Origin: Microbacterium sp. 4R-513
GTDB taxonomy: Bacteria > Actinomycetota > Actinomycetes > Actinomycetales > Microbacteriaceae
DNA length: 64,000 bases
Direction: 5' to 3'
Assembly: GCF_011046485.1 (NCBI RefSeq)
Contig: NZ_CP049256.1
Span: 372,001-436,000, forward strand
The notes beneath the pieces are model-generated. The model ran no database searches. It was not told where the DNA came from and saw only the letters and a list, made by a program, of their open reading frames with translations. The translations under genes were made by a program, and so were the position numbers. The stretch's first letter is position 1; each line of letters opens with the position of its first letter. Shown one piece after another: positions 29,067 through 38,739 of the stretch.

Positions 29067-29234
29067 TCAGGGGTGGCTGAGCGCAGGCTCGTCGGGCAGG
29101 TCGCCTGCGCCGCCGGATGACTCGGCCTTCGCGGCGTCTTCCTTCACCTCGTCGCTCACGGCGTCCGTGGGAGGGGCGTCGTCGGCCTGGGCATCCTCCG
29201 AGTGATGGGTGTGCGGCTTGTTCGTGTCGGACAT
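29067..29234 (-). CDS. Small acidic, His-containing protein (55 aa)
   Basis: A 55-residue protein starting MSDTNKPHTHHSEDAQAD, rich in Asp, Glu, Ala and Pro, with a HTHH cluster near the N-terminus. It has no hydrophobic helix and is probably disordered. AGGAGG is placed 6 nt before the ATG, the best ribosome site in this stretch, which supports real translation despite the small size. It resembles in style the 56-residue protein at 55995-56165. Function unknown; metal binding by the His cluster is only a suggestion. Confidence 0.65.
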   Translation of the reverse strand: MSDTNKPHTHHSEDAQADDAPPTDAVSDEVKEDAAKAESSGGAGDLPDEPALSHP

Positions 29235-29354
29235 GGAGCCTCCTCGATCTTTCCTCGACTCTCGCCCGAGGCGGGCGGAGCGAGAAGCGGGTTGACAGTG
29301 CGACCCTCCGGCCCGAGGAACCCGGGCCCGGCCCGGCTTCGATAGCCTGGCGCT

Positions 29355-29618
29355 GTGAGACGGGGACGAGCAGCGATCACCGCTCTGCTCATCGTCTCCG
29401 CGCTTGCGGCGACCACCGGCGTCCTCATGGCTCTGGTCGTCGAGTCGCAGGCGTCCTTCGGCTACTACGCCTACCAGCCACTGGCCGATGCGGTCTTCAC
29501 GCCCGGCCTCGGTCTCTGGCCGGCGACCGTCTGGTGGCTCCTTGTCGCCGGAGTCGGACTGCTCGGGGTCGGCTTCTCGACGGGGTGGCTCATCGCCGTG
29601 CGGCGCCGCGGCGCCTGA
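29355..29618 (+). CDS. Small membrane protein, two helices
   Basis: An 87-residue protein with two hydrophobic helices (about 6-30 and 56-80) and a short extracellular loop rich in Tyr and Pro. The C-terminus is basic (AVRRRGA), suggesting both ends in the cytoplasm. TAGCCT at 29343-29348 followed by 6 nt and GTG is a leaderless-type start. I do not recognise the family. It converges with the ABC exporter operon, ending 14 nt from it. Confidence 0.65.
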   Translation: MRRGRAAITALLIVSALAATTGVLMALVVESQASFGYYAYQPLADAVFTPGLGLWPATVWWLLVAGVGLLGVGFSTGWLIAVRRRGA

Positions 29619-29632
29619 CCGCAACGATTCCG

Positions 29633-30460
29633 TCAGTCGAGGAAGAGGGCGCGGAGCCGCTTCGTCGTGAAGATGAGGCCGACGACGATCATGACGACGA
29701 AGTACAGAAGGTGCCAGCCCATGTCGGGGCTCATGACCCCCGTCGTGAGGCCGCGGATCAGCTCGACCGCATGCCACAGCGGGAAGGCCATGACGATCGT
29801 CTGCACCCACTCGGGGTAGACCGTGATCGGGTACAGCGTCGCCGAGAAGAGGAACATCGGCAGCAGCACGAAGTTGATCCAGTCCATCTGCTGGAACGTC
29901 TTCATGTAGCTCGTGACGGCCATCCCCAGCGCCGCGAAGCCGAACGCGATGAGCAGCACCGCCGGGATGGCGAGGATCGCCGTCCAGGCGAGGTTGAGCC
30001 CGAGGATCTGCATGATGATCAGGAAGCCGGTGGCGTAGAGCAGACCGCGCAGCAGCGCGTAGAGGATCTCGCCCAGAGCGACGTCGAGCGGACCGAGCGA
30101 GGTCGCGAGCATGCCCTCGTAGAGCTTGCCGTAGTTGAGCTTGAAGAACACGTTCCACGTCGAGTCGTAGATGGCGCCGTTCATCGCCGACACGGCGAGG
30201 AGCGCGGGCGCGATGAACGCCGCATACGGGACTTCGACACCGGCGGACGTCTCGACGTCGCCGATGATCGATCCGAGGCCGATGCCCATCGATGCGAGGT
30301 AGAAGACGGGCTCGAAGAAGCCCGAGAACACGACGATCCAGCTCGACGAGCGCGCGGCGATGAGTCCGCGCTGCACGACCGCGAAGGGGTTGCCGGCCCA
30401 CAGGGCGCGTACGCTCCCCCGGCGGGGTGGGGCATCCGTCGTCGTCGACACTGCGGTCAT
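29633..30460 (-). CDS. ABC-2 type exporter permease (second)
   Basis: A 275-residue ABC-2 membrane protein with six helices, related to NodJ/DrrB-type exporters. After a polar N-terminus of about 30 residues the segment FEPVFYLASMGIGLGSIIG begins the membrane domain, and the C-terminal half has MFLFSATLYPITVYPEW, the typical ABC-2 signature region. The ATG overlaps the preceding permease stop (ATGA). The two permeases share this layout and probably form a heterodimer served by the ATPase upstream. The exported substrate (drug, glycolipid or polysaccharide) is unknown. Confidence 0.87.
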   Translation of the reverse strand: MTAVSTTTDAPPRRGSVRALWAGNPFAVVQRGLIAARSSSWIVVFSGFFEPVFYLASMGIGLGSIIGDVETSAGVEVPYAAFIAPALLAVSAMNGAIYDSTWNVFFKLNYGKLYEGMLATSLGPLDVALGEILYALLRGLLYATGFLIIMQILGLNLAWTAILAIPAVLLIAFGFAALGMAVTSYMKTFQQMDWINFVLLPMFLFSATLYPITVYPEWVQTIVMAFPLWHAVELIRGLTTGVMSPDMGWHLLYFVVMIVVGLIFTTKRLRALFLD

Positions 30461-31383
30461 TTCGCGAGCCTGTTCGTGAAGACGCGTCGGCCGATGAGGA
30501 AGCCGCCGACGGCGAGCGCGAGGAGGTAGAGGAGATTGACCCAGACGAGCGGCGACGAGAGGTCGCCGTAGGTCGCGGCGCGACCGAGCTCGGATGCGTG
30601 CCAGAGCGGTGAGATCCAGCCGATCCACTGCAGCCACAGCGGCAGGTTGGTCAGGGGGTAGAACGTGCCCGAGAACAGGAACATCGGCATGAAGATGAAG
30701 CGCTGCACGAGGGCGAACTGGCCCTTGTCGTCTTCGATCGACGCGGCGTACGCCATGAGCGGGATGCCGAACGACAGACCGGCGAGCACGCCGATCGGCA
30801 TCATCAGCCAGGCGGTGCCGGGATTCGTCTCGCCGGGATAGAGCCACGCGAAGAAGATCCAGATGAAGAAGTAGTAGAGGACGACCGTGACGGCCATGCG
30901 TGCCGCCGCTCCCGCGACGACTCCCCCGGCGATCTGCGGCGAGCCGATCGGCGAGGCGTTGAAGCCGTAGAAGTAGCGCCGCCACTTGAATCCCGCCATG
31001 ACGGGGTAGGTGAACTCCTCGGATGCCACCGCGATCGCGGCCGTCATGAGCAGCGCGGGCGCGACGAAGACGAGGTACGGGACCTCCCGCCCGTCGACCT
31101 CGATGGGCGCCTGGATGAGGGCCGCGAGACCCACCGCGAGTCCGAGCAGGTAGAGGATCGGCTGGCCGAGCGCGTTGACGATGATGGTCCAGCCGTAGGC
31201 CCGCATCGCGCGCACCATGTGCTCGGTGACGTAGAGCGTGCCGCGGCGGCGGGGCTTGCGGCCCCACTCCATCGCCTCGGCTCGAAGCTCGTCGAGCGAG
31301 GGCTGCGTGCGGGTGGCGGATGCCTCGCCCCCAGGCATCCGTGATACCTCGCCGGGTTCGCGAGCCGGTTGCGGGCCGCTCAT
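30457..31383 (-). CDS. ABC-2 type exporter permease (first)
   Basis: A 308-residue ABC-2 permease with a polar N-terminus of about 60 residues and six helices. FMPMFLFSGTFYPLTNLPLW near residue 225 is the ABC-2 signature and closely parallels the second permease, showing that the two arose by duplication. The start overlaps the ATPase stop (ATGA). The three genes read ATPase-permease-permease with 4-nt overlaps, as in NodI/NodJ-like and DrrAB-like exporters. Confidence 0.87.
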   Translation of the reverse strand: MSGPQPAREPGEVSRMPGGEASATRTQPSLDELRAEAMEWGRKPRRRGTLYVTEHMVRAMRAYGWTIIVNALGQPILYLLGLAVGLAALIQAPIEVDGREVPYLVFVAPALLMTAAIAVASEEFTYPVMAGFKWRRYFYGFNASPIGSPQIAGGVVAGAAARMAVTVVLYYFFIWIFFAWLYPGETNPGTAWLMMPIGVLAGLSFGIPLMAYAASIEDDKGQFALVQRFIFMPMFLFSGTFYPLTNLPLWLQWIGWISPLWHASELGRAATYGDLSSPLVWVNLLYLLALAVGGFLIGRRVFTNRLAK

Positions 31384-32321
31384 TCGATCAGCGACCTTCC
31401 GGTCAGGCGCAGGAAGACGTCTTCGAGGCTCGACCGGCGCACGAGCGAGGTGAGCGGCTCGAGGCCGTGGTGGCTGATGCGCTCGAGCGCGGCCTCGCCG
31501 TCGTCGGTGTAAATGAGGATGCGGTCGGGCAGCACCTCGACGCGGTCGCCGATGCCCTCGAGCTGCGCGGCGACCTGCTGATTGCGGTCGGAGCCGAAGC
31601 GCACCTCGAGCACCTCGCGGCTGGAGTGCTGGCGGATGAGCGACGCGGGGGTGCCCTCGGCCATGATGCGCCCCTTGTCGACGACGATGAGGCGGTCGCA
31701 CAGCTGCTCGGCCTCGTCCATGTAGTGCGTCGTGAGCACGAGCGTCGTGCCGCGCTCCTTGAGGCGGAAGAGGCGGTCCCACAGCACGTGGCGGGCTTGC
31801 GGGTCGAGACCTGTCGTCGGCTCGTCGAGGAGCAGGATGCGGGGGTCGTTGATGAGCCCGCGCGCGATGGTCAGACGGCGCTTCATGCCGCCCGAGAGCT
31901 GGTCGACCTTGCTCTTGGCCTTGTCTTCGAGCGCGGCGAAGGCGAGGAGCTCGTCGGCCTTCTCGTGGCACACCTTGGCCGGGAGCCCGAAGTAGCGGCC
32001 GTAGATGAAGAGGTTCTCGCGAGCGTTGAGCTCGCCGTCCAGGTTGTCCTGCTGCGGCACGACGCCGAGGCGGGAGCGGATCTCGGGCCCGTACTGATCG
32101 GGATCGAGACCGAGGATCGTGAGGTCGCCGCTCGTGCGCGTCGAGACCGCGCCGATCATCTTCATCGTCGTGGACTTGCCGGCGCCGTTCGGGCCCAGGA
32201 GACCGAACGACTCGCCCGGTGCGACCTCGAAGGACAGGCCGTCCACCGCGAGGAAGTCGGGCTTGCCCTTGACCTTGTAGGCCTTGACGAGGTTGCGGGC
32301 GTCGATGACAGGGGCGGGCAC
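31380..32321 (-). CDS. ABC-2 type exporter ATP-binding protein (NodI/DrrA-like)
   Basis: A 313-residue ATPase. Walker A is GPNGAGKST near 44-52, the signature LSGGMKRRLTIARGL, Walker B ILLLDEPTTGLD, and the switch His is in LTTHYMDEAEQ. The C-terminal 80 residues form the extra domain found in DrrA/NodI proteins. The GTG start has TAGGGT (32333-32328) exactly 6 nt upstream, a leaderless-type promoter driving the whole three-gene operon. It is divergent from the MetE-like gene. Confidence 0.9.
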   Translation of the reverse strand: MPAPVIDARNLVKAYKVKGKPDFLAVDGLSFEVAPGESFGLLGPNGAGKSTTMKMIGAVSTRTSGDLTILGLDPDQYGPEIRSRLGVVPQQDNLDGELNARENLFIYGRYFGLPAKVCHEKADELLAFAALEDKAKSKVDQLSGGMKRRLTIARGLINDPRILLLDEPTTGLDPQARHVLWDRLFRLKERGTTLVLTTHYMDEAEQLCDRLIVVDKGRIMAEGTPASLIRQHSSREVLEVRFGSDRNQQVAAQLEGIGDRVEVLPDRILIYTDDGEAALERISHHGLEPLTSLVRRSSLEDVFLRLTGRSLIE

Positions 32322-32424
32322 CGAACAACCCTAACGCCGGGGCCCGACACCGCCCCCGGCCGGACGGTGACGACATGTGACGCTCCTCTGGGCGCGGGCG
32401 GTCGGCTGTGACTACGATCGCCGG

Positions 32425-33564
32425 GTGACTCACTCCGCCTCGACTTCCGTCCGCCAGCGCGCCCCCTTCCGGGCCGACATCGTCGGGAGCTTCCTGCGAC
32501 CCGTCGGCGTCGCCGAGGCGCGGCACGAGCACGCCGAGGGCGACCTCTCGACCGCCGCACTGCGCTCCGTCGAGGACGACGCGATCGCCGACCTCGTCGC
32601 GAAGGAGAAGGCCGCCGGACTCGAGCTCGCGACCGACGGCGAGTTCCGGCGCTCCTGGTGGCACTTCGACTTCTTCGGCTTCCTCGAGGGTGTCGAGATC
32701 GTCGAGCTCGATCACGGTATCCAGTTCCAGGGGGTCCAGACCAAGCCCCGCGGAGTGCACGTCTCAGGCCCCATCCGCTTCCCGGCGGACCACCCCTTCC
32801 TCGCGCACTTCCGCTTCCTCAAGGAGCGGGCCGAGGCCGCAGGCGTGACGCCGAAGTTCACCATCCCCGCTCCGACGGTCCTGGACTTCCGGGTCGAGCC
32901 GGGCCACATCGACCCCGTCGCCTACCCCGGCGGCCACCCCGCGATCACCGACGACCTGGTCCAGGCGTACCGCGACGCGTGGCAGGCGTTCTACGACGCC
33001 GGCGCCCGCTACCTGCAGTTCGACGACACGGCATGGGCCTACCTGTGCAGCGAGGTCGAGCTCGAGAAGGCCCGCGAGCGCGGCATCGACACCGACGGCA
33101 TCGCCGAGCGCTACGCGACGCTGCTCAACCGCATCCTCGAAGGCAAGCCCGACGACCTGGTCATCACGACGCACGTCTGTCGCGGCAACTTCCGCTCCAC
33201 CTGGATCTCTTCGGGCGGCTATGAGCCCGTTGCCGAGCAGCTCCTCGGCAACACCGCGTACGACGGCTACTTCCTCGAGTACGACAGCGAGCGCGCCGGC
33301 GGCTTCGAGCCCCTCCGCTTCCTCCCCGAGGGCGACAAGATCGTCGTGCTCGGCCTCATCACGACCAAGAGCGGCGAGCTGGAGGACCCGGAGGTCGTCA
33401 AGCAGCGCATAGAGGAGGCGTCCCACTTCGCGCCCCTCGAGCAGTTGGCGCTGAGCCCGCAGTGCGGCTTCGCCTCGACCGAGGAGGGCAACCTCCTCAC
33501 CGAGGACGAGCAGTGGGCGAAGATCAGGTCGGTCGTCGAGATCGCGGCGGACGTCTGGAAGTAG
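32425..33564 (+). CDS. MetE-like methyltransferase (YxjG/YxjH type, catalytic domain only)
   Basis: A 379-residue protein matching only the C-terminal catalytic barrel of cobalamin-independent methionine synthase. RADIVGSFLRP at the start, LATDGEFRRSWW, LQFDDTAWAY, THVCRGN and LSPQCGFAST carry the zinc His/Cys ligands and the substrate loop. Such short proteins transfer a methyl group to homocysteine from folates or other donors. TACGAT at 32413-32418 followed by 6 nt and GTG fixes the start. It adjoins a cluster with three tetrahydrofolate-dependent O-demethylases, whose 5-methyl-tetrahydrofolate product could be its donor (inference). It ends 4 nt from the convergent dioxygenase. Confidence 0.85.
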   Translation: MTHSASTSVRQRAPFRADIVGSFLRPVGVAEARHEHAEGDLSTAALRSVEDDAIADLVAKEKAAGLELATDGEFRRSWWHFDFFGFLEGVEIVELDHGIQFQGVQTKPRGVHVSGPIRFPADHPFLAHFRFLKERAEAAGVTPKFTIPAPTVLDFRVEPGHIDPVAYPGGHPAITDDLVQAYRDAWQAFYDAGARYLQFDDTAWAYLCSEVELEKARERGIDTDGIAERYATLLNRILEGKPDDLVITTHVCRGNFRSTWISSGGYEPVAEQLLGNTAYDGYFLEYDSERAGGFEPLRFLPEGDKIVVLGLITTKSGELEDPEVVKQRIEEASHFAPLEQLALSPQCGFASTEEGNLLTEDEQWAKIRSVVEIAADVWK

Positions 33565-33568
33565 TCGC

Positions 33569-34519
33569 TCAGACCAGCGGGGTGCCGTGGGTGTGGAAGG
33601 TCTCGATGGTCTTCATGCCCCACGCCTGACCCTTCTTGCGCTCCTGCTCGGACCACTCCACGACCGGCTGGTCGGGGTCGAGCAGCAGGCGGGCGCCGGC
33701 GTTGGCGAACTCGATCCGGTTGCCGCCTGGCTCCCATACGTAGAGGAAGAACGTCTGGTTGATGGCGTGCTTGTGCGGGCCCGACTCGATGTGGATGCCG
33801 TTCTCCAGGAAGATGTCGGCGGCCTTGAGGATGTCCTCACGCGTGTCGGGAGCGAACGCGATGTGATGCAGGCGGTTGCCGTGCTTGGTCCAGTCGTCCG
33901 AGTAGACGACGTCGTAGGACTTCAGCGAGAAGTGGAACCACCACGCCGCGAATCTCCCCGAGTCGAGGCGGATGCGCTCGGACTCGCGCATGCCCAGCGC
34001 GCGAGCGAGGAATTCGCCGTTGGCCTCGACATCCTTCGCCAGGTAGTTGATGTGGTCGAGACGCCGAGCGTTGACTCCGCGGCCGGGAAACGCGGATGCC
34101 TGGTTCTTCAGGGCAGGGCGGTCCTCGTCGGATGCCTCGTACCGCTCGGTCTCGTAGTAGATCGCCATCGCGTGCCCGTCCGGGTCGCGGAAGGCGTACG
34201 TCGGACCCGTGCCGACCTCGCCGTCGACCCAGCCGTCCCCGAGGCCCATCGCATCGATCGCGGCGACGCGGCGCTGGAGGGCTTCCTGCGATGAAGCGCG
34301 GAACGAGGTGCGGCCGACGCCCGCGGCATCCGATGCCGTGAGCTTGATCGTGTAGAGCTCGTACTCGTCCCACGTGCGCAGGAACACCGAGTCGCCCGCC
34401 TCGGCGACGACCCGCATCGCGAGGAGGTCGCGGAAGAACCACAGGCTCTTGTCGAACTCGGGGGTGAGCAGTTCGACGTTCGCGAGATGCGCGACGTCGA
34501 AGGCGGTGGAGTCGGTCAT
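33569..34519 (-). CDS. Type I (VOC-family) extradiol ring-cleavage dioxygenase
   Basis: A 316-residue two-domain vicinal oxygen chelate protein. The C-terminal domain has metal ligands H156 (LDHIN), H218 or H219 (RLHHIAF) and E270 (NRIEF), with catalytic-type H251 and Y260. The stretch from H251 to E270 satisfies the extradiol dioxygenase signature (His, seven residues, hydrophobic-Tyr, then EPGGNRIE), so it should be an active Fe(II) enzyme. It is last in an operon for 4-oxalomesaconate catabolism, where a gallate or 3-O-methylgallate dioxygenase is expected. The known ones that I am aware of are LigB-type, so the substrate is inferred from context. AGAGGA precedes the ATG. Confidence 0.85.
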   Translation of the reverse strand: MTDSTAFDVAHLANVELLTPEFDKSLWFFRDLLAMRVVAEAGDSVFLRTWDEYELYTIKLTASDAAGVGRTSFRASSQEALQRRVAAIDAMGLGDGWVDGEVGTGPTYAFRDPDGHAMAIYYETERYEASDEDRPALKNQASAFPGRGVNARRLDHINYLAKDVEANGEFLARALGMRESERIRLDSGRFAAWWFHFSLKSYDVVYSDDWTKHGNRLHHIAFAPDTREDILKAADIFLENGIHIESGPHKHAINQTFFLYVWEPGGNRIEFANAGARLLLDPDQPVVEWSEQERKKGQAWGMKTIETFHTHGTPLV

Positions 34520-34551
34520 GATGTCCTCTCTGACGTGACGGGATCGGCCGA

Positions 34552-35637
34552 TCAGGCGCGCGGGAACACGAGCCCGTCGAAGAGCTTGCGAGCGGTGCGG
34601 ATCGAGGTCGACGTTCCGGTCCACGCGCCGTCGTCGGCTTTGCCGACGCGCACGAGCGCGGGGAACGACCCGGACGGGTGCTCAACCTCGATCGGTCCCT
34701 CGGCGGGCAGGCGCGCGAACTCGGAGCCCACGGCATCCGGGATGCTGATCCCCGCCGCGACCGAGGCCGCCATGAGCACGCCGACCGACGGGTGGACCCG
34801 AGACGGGATGAAGGCGCGCGTCGAGATCGCACCGCCGTTGCGGGCCGGCGAGAGGAGGAACATCTTCGGCACGGTCTGCGTCGTGACGTCGCCGAGGCCC
34901 ATGAGCTTGCCGGCGGTGAGGCGCACGGCCTCGATCTGCGATCGCAGGTCGGCCCTCGACTCGAGCTCGGCGGGACTCTCGTCACCGGTGACGCCGAAGT
35001 CCTCCGCGCGGAGGAGCACGACGGGCATGCCGTTGTCGACGAGCGTTGCGGCGTGGCCGGCGATCTCGTCGACGACGTGACCCGTGGGCAGCAGGGGGCG
35101 ACCACCCGACGACATCTCGAGCTCGATGCGGGCGGCGGTGCCGGGCACGCCGTCGATGGCCTGCTCTCCCGCGTAGTCCGGGCGGCCGCCGGGCGTCGGG
35201 AAGGCGGAGGTCGCGACATCCCCGGTGTTCACGAGCCGGATGCGCACCGACGTGTGGTCGCCGCCGGCGGGCACGAGGCCGCGTTCGACGGCGAAAGGGC
35301 CGATGCCCGCGAGCAGGTTGCCGCACGTCTGCGCGTCGCTCACGACCGGCTCGTCGACGACGACCTGCAGGAAGAGGTAGTCGACGTCGATGCCGGGCTC
35401 GGACGACGGCGAGACGATGGCGACCTTGCTCGTGAGCGGATGAGCGCCGCCGACCCCGTCGATCTGCTTCGGGTCCGGGCTGCCCATGATCCGGAGCAGA
35501 AGATCGTCGCGCACGGCCCGATCGGCCGGCACGTCGTCGGCTACGAAGTAGGCGCCCTTCGACGTTCCGCCGCGCATGAGCATGCAGCGGATGCCGTCTC
35601 GCACGGCGCCGGCCAGATCGAAGTCAGCGGCCGCCAT
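34552..35637 (-). CDS. galD: 4-oxalomesaconate tautomerase (PrpF family)
   Basis: A 361-residue PrpF-family isomerase. IRCMLMRGGTSKGAYF at 16-31 holds the catalytic Lys region, and DAQTCGNLLAGIGPFA the catalytic Cys region. PrpF relatives include aconitate isomerase, GalD and LigU. In this operon, beside the hydratase and aldolase of the same pathway, tautomerisation of 4-oxalomesaconate (the ring-fission product of gallate) is the best reading. It overlaps the aldolase gene by 14 nt and is followed after 32 nt by the dioxygenase. Confidence 0.82.
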   Translation of the reverse strand: MAAADFDLAGAVRDGIRCMLMRGGTSKGAYFVADDVPADRAVRDDLLLRIMGSPDPKQIDGVGGAHPLTSKVAIVSPSSEPGIDVDYLFLQVVVDEPVVSDAQTCGNLLAGIGPFAVERGLVPAGGDHTSVRIRLVNTGDVATSAFPTPGGRPDYAGEQAIDGVPGTAARIELEMSSGGRPLLPTGHVVDEIAGHAATLVDNGMPVVLLRAEDFGVTGDESPAELESRADLRSQIEAVRLTAGKLMGLGDVTTQTVPKMFLLSPARNGGAISTRAFIPSRVHPSVGVLMAASVAAGISIPDAVGSEFARLPAEGPIEVEHPSGSFPALVRVGKADDGAWTGTSTSIRTARKLFDGLVFPRA

Positions 35638-36337
35638 CGTCGTACTCCGCCTGCGTCACATAGGTCACGCCGAGGTCGGCGAGCGTCTGGCGCAGGCCCT
35701 TCCGGTCGAGGCTGAGCTGCGCGCCCGATCCGTAGGCGTCGCGGTCGGCGGCCTCCTTCTCGACCCGGGCATCGGCAGCCGCCAGCGCGTCGGCAGCCTC
35801 GAAGCGCGGCACGACGACGACCCCGTCGTCGTCGGCGATCACGACATCGCCGGGACGCACGGTCGCGCCGGCCACGACGATCGGCACGTTGACCGAGCCG
35901 GCTGTCGCCTTGACGGTGCCCTGAGCGTGGACGGCGCTCGACCACACCGGGAATCCCATTGCACGGAGGTCCGCGACATCCCGGACTCCGGTCGTCGTCA
36001 CGAGACCTCGCACGCCCCGTGCCTTCAGGGCGGTGGCGAAGAGGTCGCCGAACGCGCCGTCGCTCGACGTCGACGTCGTCGCGATGACGAGCACGTCGCC
36101 TTCCCGGCACTGCTCGATCGCCGCGTGGATCATGAGGTTGTCGCCGGGCCACGAGAGGATCGTGACGGCCGACCCCGCGATGCGCGCGCCGTCCTGGATG
36201 GGACGGATGCCGGGGCCGACCAGCCCCGTCCGGCCCATCGCCTCGTGCACGGTCGCGACGCCGTGGACGGCGAGTGCGTCGACGACCGCGGCATCCGCTC
36301 GGGCGATGTCGGTGACGATGACGGGGCGTGCCGTCAT
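35624..36337 (-). CDS. galC: 4-carboxy-4-hydroxy-2-oxoadipate aldolase / oxaloacetate decarboxylase
   Basis: A 237-residue class II pyruvate aldolase of the HMG/CHA aldolase (RraA-like) family. It cleaves 4-carboxy-4-hydroxy-2-oxoadipate to pyruvate and oxaloacetate, the last step of gallate and of protocatechuate 4,5-cleavage catabolism, and usually decarboxylates oxaloacetate too. GDVLVIATTSTSSDGAFGDL and ARGVRGLVTTTGVRDVADL contain the conserved Gly-Asp and Arg-Asp residues that bind metal and substrate. The ATG at 36337 overlaps the hydratase stop (ATGA). Confidence 0.88.
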   Translation of the reverse strand: MTARPVIVTDIARADAAVVDALAVHGVATVHEAMGRTGLVGPGIRPIQDGARIAGSAVTILSWPGDNLMIHAAIEQCREGDVLVIATTSTSSDGAFGDLFATALKARGVRGLVTTTGVRDVADLRAMGFPVWSSAVHAQGTVKATAGSVNVPIVVAGATVRPGDVVIADDDGVVVVPRFEAADALAAADARVEKEAADRDAYGSGAQLSLDRKGLRQTLADLGVTYVTQAEYDDGGR

Positions 36338-37089
36338 TCGAGCACGCCCGTCACCTGCGGGAAGTAGCGCATGTACGCCTCGCCCATCGTCTCGTGCGGC
36401 AGGCCGAGGTTGGGGCCCGCATTGCGCTTGACCTGCACGCCGCGGCGGATCGCCAGGTCGGTGTAGTACGACCACATGTGCTTCTGCGCGGGCAGGCACT
36501 CCATCGCGGCGCGCTTGCGCGGGAAGGCGTCGGTGATGTCGAGGAGGACGTTGGGCTTGAAGTCGCTCTGCTCGGGCTGGTGCGGCTCGAAGAAGAAGAC
36601 CGGCGGAGCGCCGATGATGTCGTCCTTGCCGGGGAACGAGCCGTCCGAGTTGGCCACCCCGATCGCTTGGGCGAGAACTCGCGCCTGCAGCGCCATGCGC
36701 GCCGCCGCCGGATGGTCGCCGTTGTACGGGTCGGCGAGCGGGTGGGTCAGCACGACCGTGGGCTGCACGCGCCGATAGACGTCGACGAGCTTCGCCACGG
36801 CATCCTCCGACTCCACGAGCGGGTAGTCGCCGAGGTCGAGGAACTCGATCTCCGCTCCCAGAGCGGATGCCGCGGCAGACGCCTCCTCGCGGCGGATCGC
36901 CTTGATCTCATCGAGGGTCTTGCCCTGCAGCCACTGGCTCGCCGACTCGCCGCGCTCCCCGTACGACAGGCATACGACGACCGCCCGCTCCCCGCGCATC
37001 GTGGCCGCGGCGATCGCTCCGCCGGCACGCCACACGAAGTCGCCCGCATGAGCGCTCACGACCAGCATCGTGGACCCGTTGTCGGCCAT
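36334..37089 (-). CDS. galB: 4-oxalomesaconate hydratase (PIG-L deacetylase fold)
   Basis: A 251-residue LmbE/PIG-L superfamily protein. The usual metal motif HPDD is here H14-A-G-D17 (SAHAGDFVWRAGG), and the second cluster is THPLADPYNGDHPAA. This altered motif and the location beside the aldolase and tautomerase fit the zinc hydratase GalB rather than a sugar deacetylase. It hydrates 4-oxalomesaconate to 4-carboxy-4-hydroxy-2-oxoadipate. The start is at 37089, with AAGGAG 5 nt upstream. It is first in a four-gene operon running to the dioxygenase. Confidence 0.85.
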   Translation of the reverse strand: MADNGSTMLVVSAHAGDFVWRAGGAIAAATMRGERAVVVCLSYGERGESASQWLQGKTLDEIKAIRREEASAAASALGAEIEFLDLGDYPLVESEDAVAKLVDVYRRVQPTVVLTHPLADPYNGDHPAAARMALQARVLAQAIGVANSDGSFPGKDDIIGAPPVFFFEPHQPEQSDFKPNVLLDITDAFPRKRAAMECLPAQKHMWSYYTDLAIRRGVQVKRNAGPNLGLPHETMGEAYMRYFPQVTGVLE

Positions 37090-37187
37090 CGTGCTCCTTC
37101 GAAGCTCGGCCGCCCGCACGCGGGCGAACAGCCGCCGTCGGCGTCGATCGGCGACAACGCCAGCGAATCACACCCTGGCATATTGGT

Positions 37188-37209
37188 CAAGATTATGTTT
37201 ACAATCTTG
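37188..37209. promoter_or_regulatory. Palindromic operator between galB and the first O-demethylase gene
   Basis: CAAGATT and AATCTTG are perfect 7-bp inverted arms with an 8-nt AT-rich spacer, in the 208-bp gap between divergent catabolic operons. TTTACA at 37198-37203 could be a -35 for the rightward genes (TACCTC at 37220-37225 as -10). CAATCTTG recurs upstream of the GntR/aldehyde dehydrogenase pair and CAATCT before the liv operon. Regulator not known. Confidence 0.6.
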
Positions 37210-37234
37210 GCGACCGGCATACCTCTGGACATAG

Positions 37235-38701
<1,467 letters not shown>

Positions 38702-38739
38702 CCCTGGCCCGGCACCCACCCGAACGAAGGAGTTCCCCG

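Noticed and set aside
29067..29234. The small acidic gene as the tail of a frameshifted larger protein
   Set aside because: It has its own ATG with an excellent AGGAGG site, and upstream sequence in that frame is antisense to the small membrane protein gene.
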